A stretch of DNA of 64,000 nucleotides from NCBI GenBank assembly GCA_900696665.1, contig CAADGY010000306.1, forward strand, positions 1 through 64,000, in the 5' to 3' direction. Both the position numbers and the translations under genes were made by a program. Numbering within the stretch: the stretch's first letter is position 1; the number at the start of each line of letters is the position of its first letter. Origin of the DNA: an uncultured Acidobacteriota bacterium (GTDB lineage Bacteria > Acidobacteriota > Terriglobia > Bryobacterales > Bryobacteraceae). A model generated the notes under the pieces. It did not search any database. It was not told the DNA's origin and saw nothing but the letters and a program-made list of their open reading frames with translations. Of this stretch, positions 45,915-54,750 are shown piece by piece.

Positions 45915-47260
45915 TAACTCTTCTGTATTGGGAACAGCGCCGATTCCGTGCGGGCATGGGCCATGATCTGGCCGATCTTTTTCACAACTCGTGGATTCGC
46001 CGCCGCAAGGTCTCTTGTCTCGCCAATATCCTCCACGACGTTGTACAACTCGACGGGACCGCCGGCTGAGAGACGCACGCCTTTCCATTCATCCATCCGG
46101 ACAGCCTGTTTGAAGCCGCCCTCGTGGAACTCCCAATAGAGATACTCGTGCGTGGGTTGCCGGTTTCCGAGCAATGCCGGCAGCGCGGAGATCCCGTCGA
46201 TACCCGGCGGCGCGCTCGCTCCCGCCAGTTCGGCGGCGGTAGGAAGCAGGTCCCAGAACGCAAATACCTGATCGCTGGTCCGGCCCGCTGGAATCCTGCC
46301 CGGCCAGCGCGCTAGGAACGGAACACGGATGCCTCCATCGTAAAGATCCCGCTTGATACCGCGCAGCGGGCCGTTGCTATCGAAGAACTCCGGATCGTGA
46401 CCTCCTTCGCGGTGTGGACCGTTGTCGCTCGAAAATACGAAGAGCGTGTTGCTGTCGAGGCCCTTGCGCTTCAACGCGTCGAGGATATCGCCCGCGTCGC
46501 GATCCAGCCGGGTGACCATGGCGGCGAAATTCTTCTCGGTTTCTGGCCAATCCCTCCCGGAGAACGGCGCGTTATCCGGTATCTCCATACCGTTGCCCCG
46601 ATAACGGCCCAGTTCGTTGTTCGCATGCGGGATCGTGTAAGCCAGGTATAGAAAAAACGGTTTCGCCCGATCCTGTTCCAGAAAATGGAGCGCGCGGCGG
46701 TGGATCAGATCGGGGGAATATTGTTTGCGCTGATTGAACCAGTTTTCCGTCAGAAACGCCTCGTTCTGGTTGTCCCACAAGTGGCTCGGGTAGTAATTGT
46801 GGGCGTGCAACTGGTTCAGGTATCCATAGAAATGATCGTAGCCCCTGGTGTTGGGAACACTGCCCGTCGCCGGACCGCCCAAGCCCCATTTGCCGAACAG
46901 CGCCGTCTCATAACCGGCCTTCTGGAGGAGCGAAGCGACGGTGGTTTCCTCCGGGCGTAGGCCCACCTCGGGTTTCTTGTTGCCGCGCACGGTCGCATGG
47001 CCCGAATGAAGGCCGGTCATCAGGCAGCAGCGGGATGGCGCGCAGACGGTGCTTCCCGCATAGGCCTGTGTAAACCGGGTTCCCTCGGCGGCAACACGAT
47101 CCAGATTGGGTGTGGAGAACCGCTTCTGTCCATAGCAACTCAGGTCGCCATAGCCCAGGTCATCGGCCAGCAGAAAAATGATGTTCGGCTTCGAAGCCGT
47201 GGTTTCCGCGCCCAAAAGTCCCGCCGCGGAGGATGCCAGAAATTCCCGCCGGTTCATCAT
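45914..47260 (-). CDS. Secreted arylsulfatase (Cys type)
   Basis: A 448-residue sulfatase with a Tat-like leader MMNRREFLASSAAGLLG. PNIIFLLADDLGYGDLSCYG provides metal ligands D33/D34, CAPSR (C73-R77) is the formylglycine signature, and TGLHSGHATVRGN follows. FSSDNGPHREGGHDPEFFDS is the second metal site, and LRGIKRDLYDGGIRVPFLARWPGRIP matches the N-acetylgalactosamine-6-sulfatase/arylsulfatase A group. It hydrolyses sulfate esters on glycans; which one is unknown. Its stop overlaps the esterase start, suggesting a shared substrate. Activation needs a formylglycine-generating enzyme. Confidence 0.93.
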   Translation of the reverse strand: MMNRREFLASSAAGLLGAETTASKPNIIFLLADDLGYGDLSCYGQKRFSTPNLDRVAAEGTRFTQAYAGSTVCAPSRCCLMTGLHSGHATVRGNKKPEVGLRPEETTVASLLQKAGYETALFGKWGLGGPATGSVPNTRGYDHFYGYLNQLHAHNYYPSHLWDNQNEAFLTENWFNQRKQYSPDLIHRRALHFLEQDRAKPFFLYLAYTIPHANNELGRYRGNGMEIPDNAPFSGRDWPETEKNFAAMVTRLDRDAGDILDALKRKGLDSNTLFVFSSDNGPHREGGHDPEFFDSNGPLRGIKRDLYDGGIRVPFLARWPGRIPAGRTSDQVFAFWDLLPTAAELAGASAPPGIDGISALPALLGNRQPTHEYLYWEFHEGGFKQAVRMDEWKGVRLSAGGPVELYNVVEDIGETRDLAAANPRVVKKIGQIMAHARTESALFPIQKS

Positions 47261-47320
47261 AAGCTCTTGTGCGACTACGCGCGAACTCTTATCCTACCCC
47301 CGAAGCGATTGATCCGGCGC

Positions 47321-47929
47321 CTACTTCAGTGAAGCCACATATTTCGGGTAGTTGCGATGGACCATGATATGGAAGGTAGGCTGCCGGAACTCCTCGACAG
47401 CGGAAAGGAAGCCCTTCGAGACGAGCGACCGCAATACGCGGCGCATCCACTTCACCCCTGCCGGCTTCATGAACTTTTTGGAGATATCGAGCGTAGCGCC
47501 CGTCAGGTGCGTCGAGCGGAAAAACCCGGCGGCGGGAGCCGCGTTTGCATTCCGCAGGCGCAACGAATTCTGGTATTCGACCGTGCGCACCATGCTAGTC
47601 ACGCGGAGCCGCTGGTTGTGCTTTCGGAAATACTGTTTACTCAGCCGTTCCAGAAACAACTTGCTCCACGGCCGCAGATACCGGTAATTGTGCGGTACAC
47701 GGTGAAGGTAGTAATGACGTGTGGAAGAGGGAACCCGTACCAGCAGGCCGGCCTTCGCGAACCGCTTCACCATCGCCACATTCTTCATACGCGACAGATC
47801 GTCGCGGTCGGCCCGCTTATTTTGAAGCACCTGCGAATTACGCGCCGCACGGAGTGCCAACACGCCTCCGGAGGCAGCCATTGGAATAGCCGCACAGAAG
47901 GCCAGTGCGGCCACTAACACTTTGGCCAT
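47321..47929 (-). CDS. DUF5715-type DD-peptidase-like protein, secreted
   Basis: A 202-residue protein with a signal peptide (LVAALAFCAAIPMAASGG). The C-terminal half carries RSTHLTGATLDIS, matching the S-x-H-x2-G-x3-D zinc motif of M15 D-Ala-D-Ala peptidases, and FHIMVH, the third metal His. These make peptidoglycan cleavage plausible. The DUF5715 assignment rests on overall resemblance. It has basic residues throughout, as is common for wall-associated proteins. It is on the same strand as the sulfatase gene, 60 bases downstream of the CrtI-like gene stop and 60 bases upstream of the sulfatase start, so cotranscription is possible but no functional link is clear. Confidence 0.72.
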   Translation of the reverse strand: MAKVLVAALAFCAAIPMAASGGVLALRAARNSQVLQNKRADRDDLSRMKNVAMVKRFAKAGLLVRVPSSTRHYYLHRVPHNYRYLRPWSKLFLERLSKQYFRKHNQRLRVTSMVRTVEYQNSLRLRNANAAPAAGFFRSTHLTGATLDISKKFMKPAGVKWMRRVLRSLVSKGFLSAVEEFRQPTFHIMVHRNYPKYVASLK

Positions 47930-47983
47930 TAGCTACAGATTAAGAACAATTAACCGGATGCGTCAAGACAAGAAACGTTTTAA

Positions 47984-49399
47984 TCATTTTTTCAGATCAT
48001 GTAGCGCGGCGCGGGCGGCATAGTATCCACACAGGCCATGCACTCCGCCGCCGGGCGGTGTGGACGCGGAGCAAAGATACAGTCCTTTGAGGGGTGTCCG
48101 GTGAAGGCGCCAGGTAGGCCGGGCCAGCAACTGGCGCCAGTCTGCCACACCGCCGTTGATGTCACCGCCGACGAGGTTGGGATTTTCCCGCTCGAGATCG
48201 CGCGGAGACTTCACGCTCCTGGCCAGAATGCAGTCGCGGAAACCCGGTGCGAAGCGCTCCACCTGGTTCTCGATTCGGCTTAGCATGTCGACTTCCGATG
48301 CATGGGGCACGTGGCAGTAGGCCCAAGCGGTGTGCCGGCCGGCAGGCGCACGGTCGCGGTCAAAGAGGCTCGGTTGCGCCAGCAGCACGAAGGGACGTTC
48401 GCAGAGGCCTCCCGCCCAGGCTGCCCGCTCGGACGCCTCGATTTCCTGCGGCAGGGCACCCAGATGAACCGTGATCGCCTCCGAGCACCGCCGTGAGCGC
48501 CAGGGAATGGGTTCGCTTAAGGCCCAATCCACTTTGAATGCTCCCATCCCATATCGATAACGTTCGAGCGAGCGGCGGTAGCCGGAAGGCAGGCGAAGGC
48601 CGGCGATCCGAAGCAACTGGCGCGGCGTTACATCGCACATGACGATCCGGGCGGGGGGCAACTCGATGAGGCTGTTGACACGTCTGCCCGTGACGATGCT
48701 TCCTCCGAGGGAACGGAAATACGCTGCGAGCGCATCAGCGATTTTCTGTGCGCCGCCGCGGGGAACCGGCCATCCATAGGCGTGCCCGTAGAGGCCCAGG
48801 ACCAGGCCGAACGCAGCCGAAGGAATGCGGTCGAGAGGAAGCATGGAATGCGCGCTCAACCCCAGAAACAACGCCCGCGCTTTCGCTCCCTGGAACTGGC
48901 GATGGACCAGACCGCGTGCCGTGCGAAACGCATCCATGCTCAAGCGCGCCAGCGATGCCGGGCGCCGGAGGAGATGGAAAGGATGCAGGAAGGCAGTCTC
49001 AAGGCGGCTCCAATGTTCGAGCCCTGAAGAAAAAAGCTCGCTGTAAGCCTGCCGGTCTACGCCGAGCGAAGCCGACGTCGCGGAAACCGAACGCTCCAGC
49101 ACGACGCACTCGTCCGCATCGAAAGGATGTGCCAAGGCAGCGTCCGGATTGATCCATTCCAGCCCGAACTGTGCCAGCGGAAGCCGGCGCAAGAAAGGCG
49201 ACGCGTATGCCAGGGGATGGACCGCCGAACAGAGATCGTGAGTATATCCGGGAAGGGTCAGCTCAGCGGACCGGGCGCCGCCACCCACCGTGTCCGACGC
49301 TTCGTAGACCGAAACCCTCAAGCCCGCTTGGGTGAGTTCAATAGCGGCGCTTAGGCCGTTAGGACCGGCGCCAACGATGATGGCATCGTCATTCGGCAT
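47984..49399 (-). CDS. FAD-dependent oxidoreductase, phytoene-desaturase-like
   Basis: A 471-residue flavoprotein. The dinucleotide-binding fold is at the N-terminus: AIIVGAGPNGLSAAIELTQAG and YEASDTVGGGARSAEL. The C-terminal flavin segment GLYLCSASTPPGGGVHGLCGYYAARAAL is characteristic of the CrtI/amine-oxidase group. No signal peptide and no membrane helix. Homologues act on carotenoids or on other polyprenoid or aromatic substrates; no carotenoid synthesis gene is seen nearby, so the substrate is unknown. It precedes the DUF5715 gene by 55 bases on the same strand. Confidence 0.85.
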   Translation of the reverse strand: MPNDDAIIVGAGPNGLSAAIELTQAGLRVSVYEASDTVGGGARSAELTLPGYTHDLCSAVHPLAYASPFLRRLPLAQFGLEWINPDAALAHPFDADECVVLERSVSATSASLGVDRQAYSELFSSGLEHWSRLETAFLHPFHLLRRPASLARLSMDAFRTARGLVHRQFQGAKARALFLGLSAHSMLPLDRIPSAAFGLVLGLYGHAYGWPVPRGGAQKIADALAAYFRSLGGSIVTGRRVNSLIELPPARIVMCDVTPRQLLRIAGLRLPSGYRRSLERYRYGMGAFKVDWALSEPIPWRSRRCSEAITVHLGALPQEIEASERAAWAGGLCERPFVLLAQPSLFDRDRAPAGRHTAWAYCHVPHASEVDMLSRIENQVERFAPGFRDCILARSVKSPRDLERENPNLVGGDINGGVADWRQLLARPTWRLHRTPLKGLYLCSASTPPGGGVHGLCGYYAARAALHDLKK

Positions 49400-49523
49400 C
49401 TTTCAGGCCGTGTCTGCCGGAGGAAACAACCGCGGCAGGGAGGCATCCAATCCAGTGTTCCACTCCCCGCGTGTGATTTGCCGGGCAATGTGGTACGGAG
49501 CGTAACGAAACCTGAGAGGACCG

Positions 49524-49841
49524 ATGTCAAAATACCGTGTAGTATTCATGGAGCGGACAGGCCAGTTTGGTGAAAACATCGAGAGCCCGGCCGAGTACCT
49601 GATACCTCAGCTTAGCGACGGAGTGGTGCTCGATACGGAATTTGTGTCGCGCAATCAACCCGAGGCGCAACATTCACAGGAGGTTCTGGACGAAGACGAT
49701 AGCTTTCTGAGCATCGGAACCGAGATCTGGGTGTACGAGATCGCCGGCGGCCGGGAGCAGGAGTTTGAAGACGCGGCGCGCAATTCGCGCATGGTGATCG
49801 AACTCGAAAGGATGGACGACACGGAGATGATGGGCACCTGA
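49524..49841 (+). CDS. Small acidic protein of unknown function
   Basis: A 105-residue cytosolic protein with a good GAGAGG site six bases before the ATG at 49524. It is acidic (many Glu/Asp) with a mixed alpha/beta composition (YRVVFMERTG, GTEIWVYEIAGG). I do not recognise a family. It stands alone, divergent from the CrtI-like gene and convergent with the beta-helix gene. The ribosome site and composition support a real gene. Confidence 0.68.
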   Translation: MSKYRVVFMERTGQFGENIESPAEYLIPQLSDGVVLDTEFVSRNQPEAQHSQEVLDEDDSFLSIGTEIWVYEIAGGREQEFEDAARNSRMVIELERMDDTEMMGT

Positions 49842-49950
49842 GTTGCCGCGGGACTCGCGAAGCGCTTTGACAAGAAGGGGCGGCCCAATGCGGCGCGGGC
49901 AAGCCCTCACCACCGCGGTCCTATGGTCATTCGTGCGGAGGATGCGCGGG

Positions 49951-51900
49951 CTACTCGTAAGCCGTGGCTGCCGTACTGCGAGGCCCGTATTTCGGCAGCG
50001 GTTGGCCCACTTCATACGCACCGAGGTCTGGCGCATTTCCCGCGAAGCCGTCATTCACGCCAGGCAAGTGGATGCCCGCATCTACCGCCTTGCCGTGTGG
50101 ATTCAATTTGAAATTCAGTTCGCTTGCATGATACACGGCTTGCGGTTTCGCGGCGTCAGGCGCCCCCAGTTCTTCGAAGATGTTGTAATCGATCTCGATG
50201 CCATGAGCCTCCTGTCCCGTTACTGTTCGCAACTCCGCCAGCGAACCGAGTCGTTTCGCACTCCCGCGGTCAAGAGTATAATCCCGCAGGGAGCCGGCGG
50301 CGGGGGATATCCACAGGAATTGATCTTTCGCCCGCGGGTTCAGGCGGTAGCCGTTGTAATCGTAAGTGGAGTAGGCAGTGGCGTTGGAGAATCGGAACAC
50401 GGCGCGGCCGGGAGCATCAGTGCCGAGGAACAGGTTGTTCCGAAAGTGCGCATTGGAGAACAAGTCGCCGGGCAGACCTTCAGCAATGATGGTGTTGTGA
50501 TAGAGCACCAGTCCTGCCGGCTTCACATTGAACTTCAGCCCGCATCCGGTAGGGACGTGGTACACGACGTTGCGGATATAGTAGGCCGGTCCGCCGTATA
50601 CCGGCTGCGCGCTCAGTCCACACTGTGCGGCATTGACTCCACGATTCCGGAAAATGCGAATGTTGTGAACGCCGCCATCGGCCTCGATGAAATCATCGGC
50701 CATCAGGTGAATATCGTTGTTGTAGAAATCGATCGACGATGCTTTCCGGTCGTCTTCCGGATCCGGAGACCCATGCGTGCATACGGAGATGCCGTCGTGA
50801 AAATAGGCGATGTAATTGTGTGAGACTACATGGCCTGCGCCGTAGACCTTGACCGCATAATAGCTGTTTAGGAGGTTGCGTCCGTAGATGCCGGGGTTGT
50901 ACCAGCCTCTTAACCGATAACGATCGTCGCGACCGAGCATGACATTGTCCGAGATGTGGAAGTCGTGGGAACCGGAGTATTGCGTCGTGACCCCGATGCC
51001 GACGTCCTCGATACGGCAGTTTCGAACAGTGAGACCTTTTGCGCCGATTAAATCTTTTAAGCCGGCCTGGAACGCGATGTCGGCATTTCTAATCGTGAGT
51101 CCTTCAAAAATGTGATAATCGGCGCCCATGACGTTGAACAGTTCGTGCGCTCCGTCACCATCGAAGATCACCTCGCCGTCACCAGCACCGCGGATCACGA
51201 TGGGCTGCTCAGGGGTGCCTTTAGCGGTCAGCACGTAGGTCCCTGTAAAGTCCAGTCCGAGCGGGTGCGAGTACTGCAGCCGGTCGCCTTTGTAAAGGCC
51301 CGCGTGCACCAGTATCGTGTCGCCCGGGCGAACCTTGCGCTCACTCACGACGGCCCAGTCCCCATTGCCGGAGCCGAAATACGCCTGCTTCAGTCCTGTG
51401 AATGCCGGTTGCTCTTTGGCAGCGGTCCAGCCCGGCGGATAAACGTGCAGAATGCGGCCTCCTGAAGCGGCCTTCGGCTCCGCCCGCGTCCTGACTTTCG
51501 CAGTTTGTACGGCGGCGCCGTTGACGCCGTCGGGGTCGCGCAGTTCAAATCGTGCTTCATACGCCGTGTCAGGCCTTAAGTCGAGGATGCTCCCGGCGAA
51601 CATATCGGGCACCGTGTAGTCGAGGCCGAGATCGGGTCGAATGACTTTTTCGCCGCCGAGACGGAGCAGCGGCATGCCCTTCTGCCATGCTTGCTCGCCA
51701 ACACGACGATAGCCGACTTCGACGGAGGCATTCCGGTTGTCGTCACCGGTGATCTGCCATTCGAAACCGAGGCAGAGCAGCGTGGGGCGCTCCACCTTGA
51801 GCCGCATTGCGGTAACTGAGTCGGCGGCAAACAGCGTCAGACAACTGAGTAAAAGGAAGCTGGAAACAATGCCCGGTCCAGCAAGCAATGTATGCTGCAT
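49951..51900 (-). CDS. Secreted right-handed beta-helix protein (pectate-lyase-like fold)
   Basis: 649 residues with a signal peptide (GIVSSFLLLSCLTLFAADS). An N-terminal FN3-type domain (residues about 30-140; LRPDTAYEARFELRDPDG is like the purple acid phosphatase N-domain) precedes a parallel beta-helix with ladder-like repeats of short strands: FEGLTIRNADIAF, LTVRNCRIEDVGIGV, FHISDNVML, NIRIFRNRGV, YYIRNVVYH. These folds bind or cleave polysaccharides such as pectin or alginate. I see no definite catalytic Lys/Arg constellation. The C-terminus has DAGIHLPGVNDGFAGNAPDLGAYE, typical of secreted beta-helix proteins of environmental bacteria. Its role in glycan use is inferred. Confidence 0.8.
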   Translation of the reverse strand: MQHTLLAGPGIVSSFLLLSCLTLFAADSVTAMRLKVERPTLLCLGFEWQITGDDNRNASVEVGYRRVGEQAWQKGMPLLRLGGEKVIRPDLGLDYTVPDMFAGSILDLRPDTAYEARFELRDPDGVNGAAVQTAKVRTRAEPKAASGGRILHVYPPGWTAAKEQPAFTGLKQAYFGSGNGDWAVVSERKVRPGDTILVHAGLYKGDRLQYSHPLGLDFTGTYVLTAKGTPEQPIVIRGAGDGEVIFDGDGAHELFNVMGADYHIFEGLTIRNADIAFQAGLKDLIGAKGLTVRNCRIEDVGIGVTTQYSGSHDFHISDNVMLGRDDRYRLRGWYNPGIYGRNLLNSYYAVKVYGAGHVVSHNYIAYFHDGISVCTHGSPDPEDDRKASSIDFYNNDIHLMADDFIEADGGVHNIRIFRNRGVNAAQCGLSAQPVYGGPAYYIRNVVYHVPTGCGLKFNVKPAGLVLYHNTIIAEGLPGDLFSNAHFRNNLFLGTDAPGRAVFRFSNATAYSTYDYNGYRLNPRAKDQFLWISPAAGSLRDYTLDRGSAKRLGSLAELRTVTGQEAHGIEIDYNIFEELGAPDAAKPQAVYHASELNFKLNPHGKAVDAGIHLPGVNDGFAGNAPDLGAYEVGQPLPKYGPRSTAATAYE

Positions 51901-52189
51901 GCGAAGAGCTTATCACCGTGTGCCGGACGGGAACCGAAAAATGGGCGTGCTCAACAACGCCCAGTTGACCGGGTATTTGCCGTTTTTTTCTACGCTGGCT
52001 TGGCCAAGGACGGTGTCTCGGATTCTTTTGGAAGCGAGAGCGGCGGTTCATCATCATGTTAAGTCACCGCCAATCGTTTATCTTTGTGCCCGTGGAACGC
52101 TCATGGAATGTGGGCGCGGCGCCGCCCGGCCTTCCGGCCTGCCATGGCGCCTCGTGTGGTAGAATCCCGGCGAGGATTCATCTATAGCC

Positions 52190-53461
52190 ATGAATAGCAG
52201 GCGAACTTTCCTGGTCAGCGCCGGAGCCGCCGCGTCGCAGGTACTCGCACGCAAAGCGGCGGCAAGTGATCGCGTCCGTGTCGCGGTGCTCGGAGTGAAC
52301 GGCCGAGGCAGAGATCATATAGAAGGTTTTCAGGGAGTGCCCGGAACGGAGGTGGCGCTGCTGTGCGACCCCGATAGTAAGATCCTGGCCGAACGGGCCG
52401 CCCAATTCCAGGAGAAGTACGGACGAAAAGTCGAGACCGCGAACGACTTGAGAAAGGTATTTGAGCGGAAGGACATCGACGCGGTGGGCATCGCCACGCC
52501 CAACCACTGGCATTCCCTTGCCGGGATTTGGGCGTGCCAGGCCGGAAAAGATGTGTACGTGGAGAAACCGGCTTCGCACAACGTGTTCGAGGGCCGGAAA
52601 CTGGTGGAAGCCGCTCATAAGTACAAGCGGATCGTTCAGCACGGAGTTCAATTGCGCAGCTCGGACGCCATTCAGGAAGCCGTACAACTGCTGCGAAAAG
52701 GAGTAATCGGCAAGGTGTATATGGCCCGCGGGCTGGTCTATCGCTGGCGGCCTTCGATCGGACATAAGCCAACTGAACCGGTGCCCGCTTACCTCGATTA
52801 CGATCTCTGGACCGGCCCCGCGCAGCAGAGACCTTTTTCACGCCGCCTGGTTCATTACAACTGGCACTGGCATTGGGACTACGGCAATGGCGATGTCGGC
52901 AACCAGGGGATTCACGAAACCGACATGTGCATGTGGGGACTCGACGTCGGCCTGCCAAAGCGGATTACGGCGATGGGGGGCAAGTTCCTGTTCGACGACG
53001 ACAAGGAGACCCCGGAGATTCTCTCCTCGGTGTATCACTACCCTGAAGAGAAGAAGATCATCCAATTCGAAGTAAGACACTGGTGCACCAATGAAGAGCA
53101 CGGGGTCGGCGTAGGGAATATCTTTTACGGCTCGGAAGGCTACATGCTGATCAGGGGCTATAACACCTACGAGGTGTACCTCGGTCAAAAACGGGAGAAG
53201 GGACCGTCCGGGAAATCGGGCGGCGACCACTACGCCAATTTCATCAAAGCCGTCCGCAGCAGAAAAACTTCGGATCAGAATGGGCCGGTTGAAACGGCAC
53301 ACCTGTCATCGGCGCTCGCCCATCTCGGGAATATATCGTTCCGGCTGGGACGTCAACTGACGTTCGATCCGGCCACTGAAAAGTTCGTAGGCGATTCTGA
53401 AGCGGATGCGATGCTCACGCGAAACTACCGCACGCCCTTTGTGGTGCCGGAAAAAGTCTGA
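52190..53461 (+). CDS. Gfo/Idh/MocA-family oxidoreductase with Tat-like leader
   Basis: A 423-residue NAD(P)-dependent sugar-type oxidoreductase. The leader MNSRRTFLVSAGAAASQ suggests export, as is common for acidobacterial and planctomycete paralogues. The Rossmann motif is VAVLGVNGRGRDH, and EKPASHN at 125-131 is the substrate-binding Lys motif. GNQGIHETDMCMWGLDVGLPKRITAMGG is typical of the secreted subgroup that acts on glycosides or inositols. The substrate is unknown. It is transcribed alone and convergent with the BON gene. If exported, the cofactor must travel with the folded protein, consistent with Tat export. Confidence 0.87.
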   Translation: MNSRRTFLVSAGAAASQVLARKAAASDRVRVAVLGVNGRGRDHIEGFQGVPGTEVALLCDPDSKILAERAAQFQEKYGRKVETANDLRKVFERKDIDAVGIATPNHWHSLAGIWACQAGKDVYVEKPASHNVFEGRKLVEAAHKYKRIVQHGVQLRSSDAIQEAVQLLRKGVIGKVYMARGLVYRWRPSIGHKPTEPVPAYLDYDLWTGPAQQRPFSRRLVHYNWHWHWDYGNGDVGNQGIHETDMCMWGLDVGLPKRITAMGGKFLFDDDKETPEILSSVYHYPEEKKIIQFEVRHWCTNEEHGVGVGNIFYGSEGYMLIRGYNTYEVYLGQKREKGPSGKSGGDHYANFIKAVRSRKTSDQNGPVETAHLSSALAHLGNISFRLGRQLTFDPATEKFVGDSEADAMLTRNYRTPFVVPEKV

Positions 53462-53495
53462 TAGCGCGTTGTGAGCGGAACGGGGCCGGGCGCGT

Positions 53496-53816
53496 TCAGG
53501 AGGTGCGCACCGGCTCGATCTTCAACTCATTAATGACGCGCTTGACGCCGGGGACCTTTTTAGTCAGCTTTTCGGCTTTCTGCTTCAGCTTTTCCTTTTC
53601 AACGGTTCCACGAAGAGTAACGACGCCTTCTTTGACTTCTACTCCAAGCGTGCCGCCCTTCACATCGGGGTCATTGGCCAGACGGCGGCGCACCTGGTCG
53701 TAAATCGCGTCATCGGAAACTTCGAATTTCTGGCTCGCAACGGCCGGCCAGACGAGCGCAAACAGCGCGCATATCAGCAAGAAAAGCAGCCGTCGTATTT
53801 CATTCACCTTCAGCAC
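53496..53816 (-). CDS. Secreted BON-domain protein
   Basis: A 106-residue protein with a hydrophobic leader (LLFLLICALFALVWPAVA) followed by one BON domain (residues about 35-102; DQVRRRLANDPDVKGGTLGVEV, GVVTLRGTVEKEKLKQKAEKL, VPGVKRVINELKI). BON domains bind phospholipid or hold envelope proteins in OsmY-like proteins. The start is GTG at 53816, with a second GTG at 53807 possible; either overlaps the end of era, so the two are cotranscribed. It is last in the phoH-ybeY-corC-era run. Confidence 0.87.
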   Translation of the reverse strand: MLKVNEIRRLLFLLICALFALVWPAVASQKFEVSDDAIYDQVRRRLANDPDVKGGTLGVEVKEGVVTLRGTVEKEKLKQKAEKLTKKVPGVKRVINELKIEPVRTS

Positions 53817-54750
53817 CTGCCATCGACCGCCAGTCTATCGCATTCAGGAACTCGGGGCTGTTTCTCCATTCCGGCCGCACTTTGGCAAAAAGTTCCAGAA
53901 ATACCTTCCGCCCGAAAAAGCCTTCCAACTCCTGCCGGGCTAAAGTACCCGCTTCCTTCAACATGGCGCCCTTCGAGCCAATGATAATCGCCTTCTGGCC
54001 TTCGCGCTCCACATAAATGGTGGCAGCAATACGAAGCAGCTTCCCGGTTTCCACCCAAGTCTCCACCAGCACGGCAACAGAGTGCGGAACCTCATGCCGT
54101 GTCAATTCCAGCACCTTCTCCCGAATGATTTCGGCGGCGAGAAAACGCTCCGGCTGATCGGTAAGATAGTCGCCCGGAAAGAGCGGGGGACCTTCCGGAA
54201 GCACCGCGATCATTGCTTTGACCAGGTCCTCCAAACCATCTCCAGTCGCGGCCGAGATGGGGATGCATTCGGTGAAGTCGAGCAGCGTGCGCAACTGCTC
54301 GATACGCGGCAGAATCTTGCGCTTGTCTTTTACCTTATCGATTTTGTTAAGGAGAAGGAACACCGGCGCCTGCCCTTTCCGGACAAGATCCAGGGCCTTC
54401 TCCTCTTCGTTGGAATAAGGCCGTGAGGCGTCAACCAGAAACAAAAGCAGGTCCCGATCTTCCACCGCCGCGCGCACCGTCTGCATCATCTTGCGGTTGA
54501 AAAGGCTGTCGGACTTGTGAATGCCGGGAGTATCCAGAAATGCGATCTGGGCATGAGGCAGTGTGAGGACGCCCTGGACCGGCGTGCGTGTGGTTTGAGG
54601 TTTGCCGGCGACGATCGCCAGCTTGGTTCCCACCAGCGCGTTCAGCAGGGTGGATTTACCGGTGTTCGGAAGTCCGACGATCGAGACGAAACCCGAGACG
54701 TGCTGATTCTTCTTTGGCGGCGAACCATCCGGGTGGCGGCGCTTAGGCAT
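53800..54750 (-). CDS. era: GTPase Era (30S ribosome assembly)
   Basis: A 316-residue essential GTPase binding 16S rRNA. GLPNTGKST (26-34), switch-II DTPGIHK, and NKID and SAATG base-specificity motifs are intact. A short basic, unstructured extension precedes the G domain (MPKRRHPDGSPPKKN). The C-terminal KH domain is present (KAIIIGSKGAMLKEAGTLARQELEGFFGRKVFLELFAKVRPEW). It overlaps the CorC-like gene by eight bases and is followed by the BON gene, overlapping by 17 bases. The gene order agrees with the conserved phoH-ybeY-corC-era block. Confidence 0.97.
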   Translation of the reverse strand: MPKRRHPDGSPPKKNQHVSGFVSIVGLPNTGKSTLLNALVGTKLAIVAGKPQTTRTPVQGVLTLPHAQIAFLDTPGIHKSDSLFNRKMMQTVRAAVEDRDLLLFLVDASRPYSNEEEKALDLVRKGQAPVFLLLNKIDKVKDKRKILPRIEQLRTLLDFTECIPISAATGDGLEDLVKAMIAVLPEGPPLFPGDYLTDQPERFLAAEIIREKVLELTRHEVPHSVAVLVETWVETGKLLRIAATIYVEREGQKAIIIGSKGAMLKEAGTLARQELEGFFGRKVFLELFAKVRPEWRNSPEFLNAIDWRSMAGAEGE

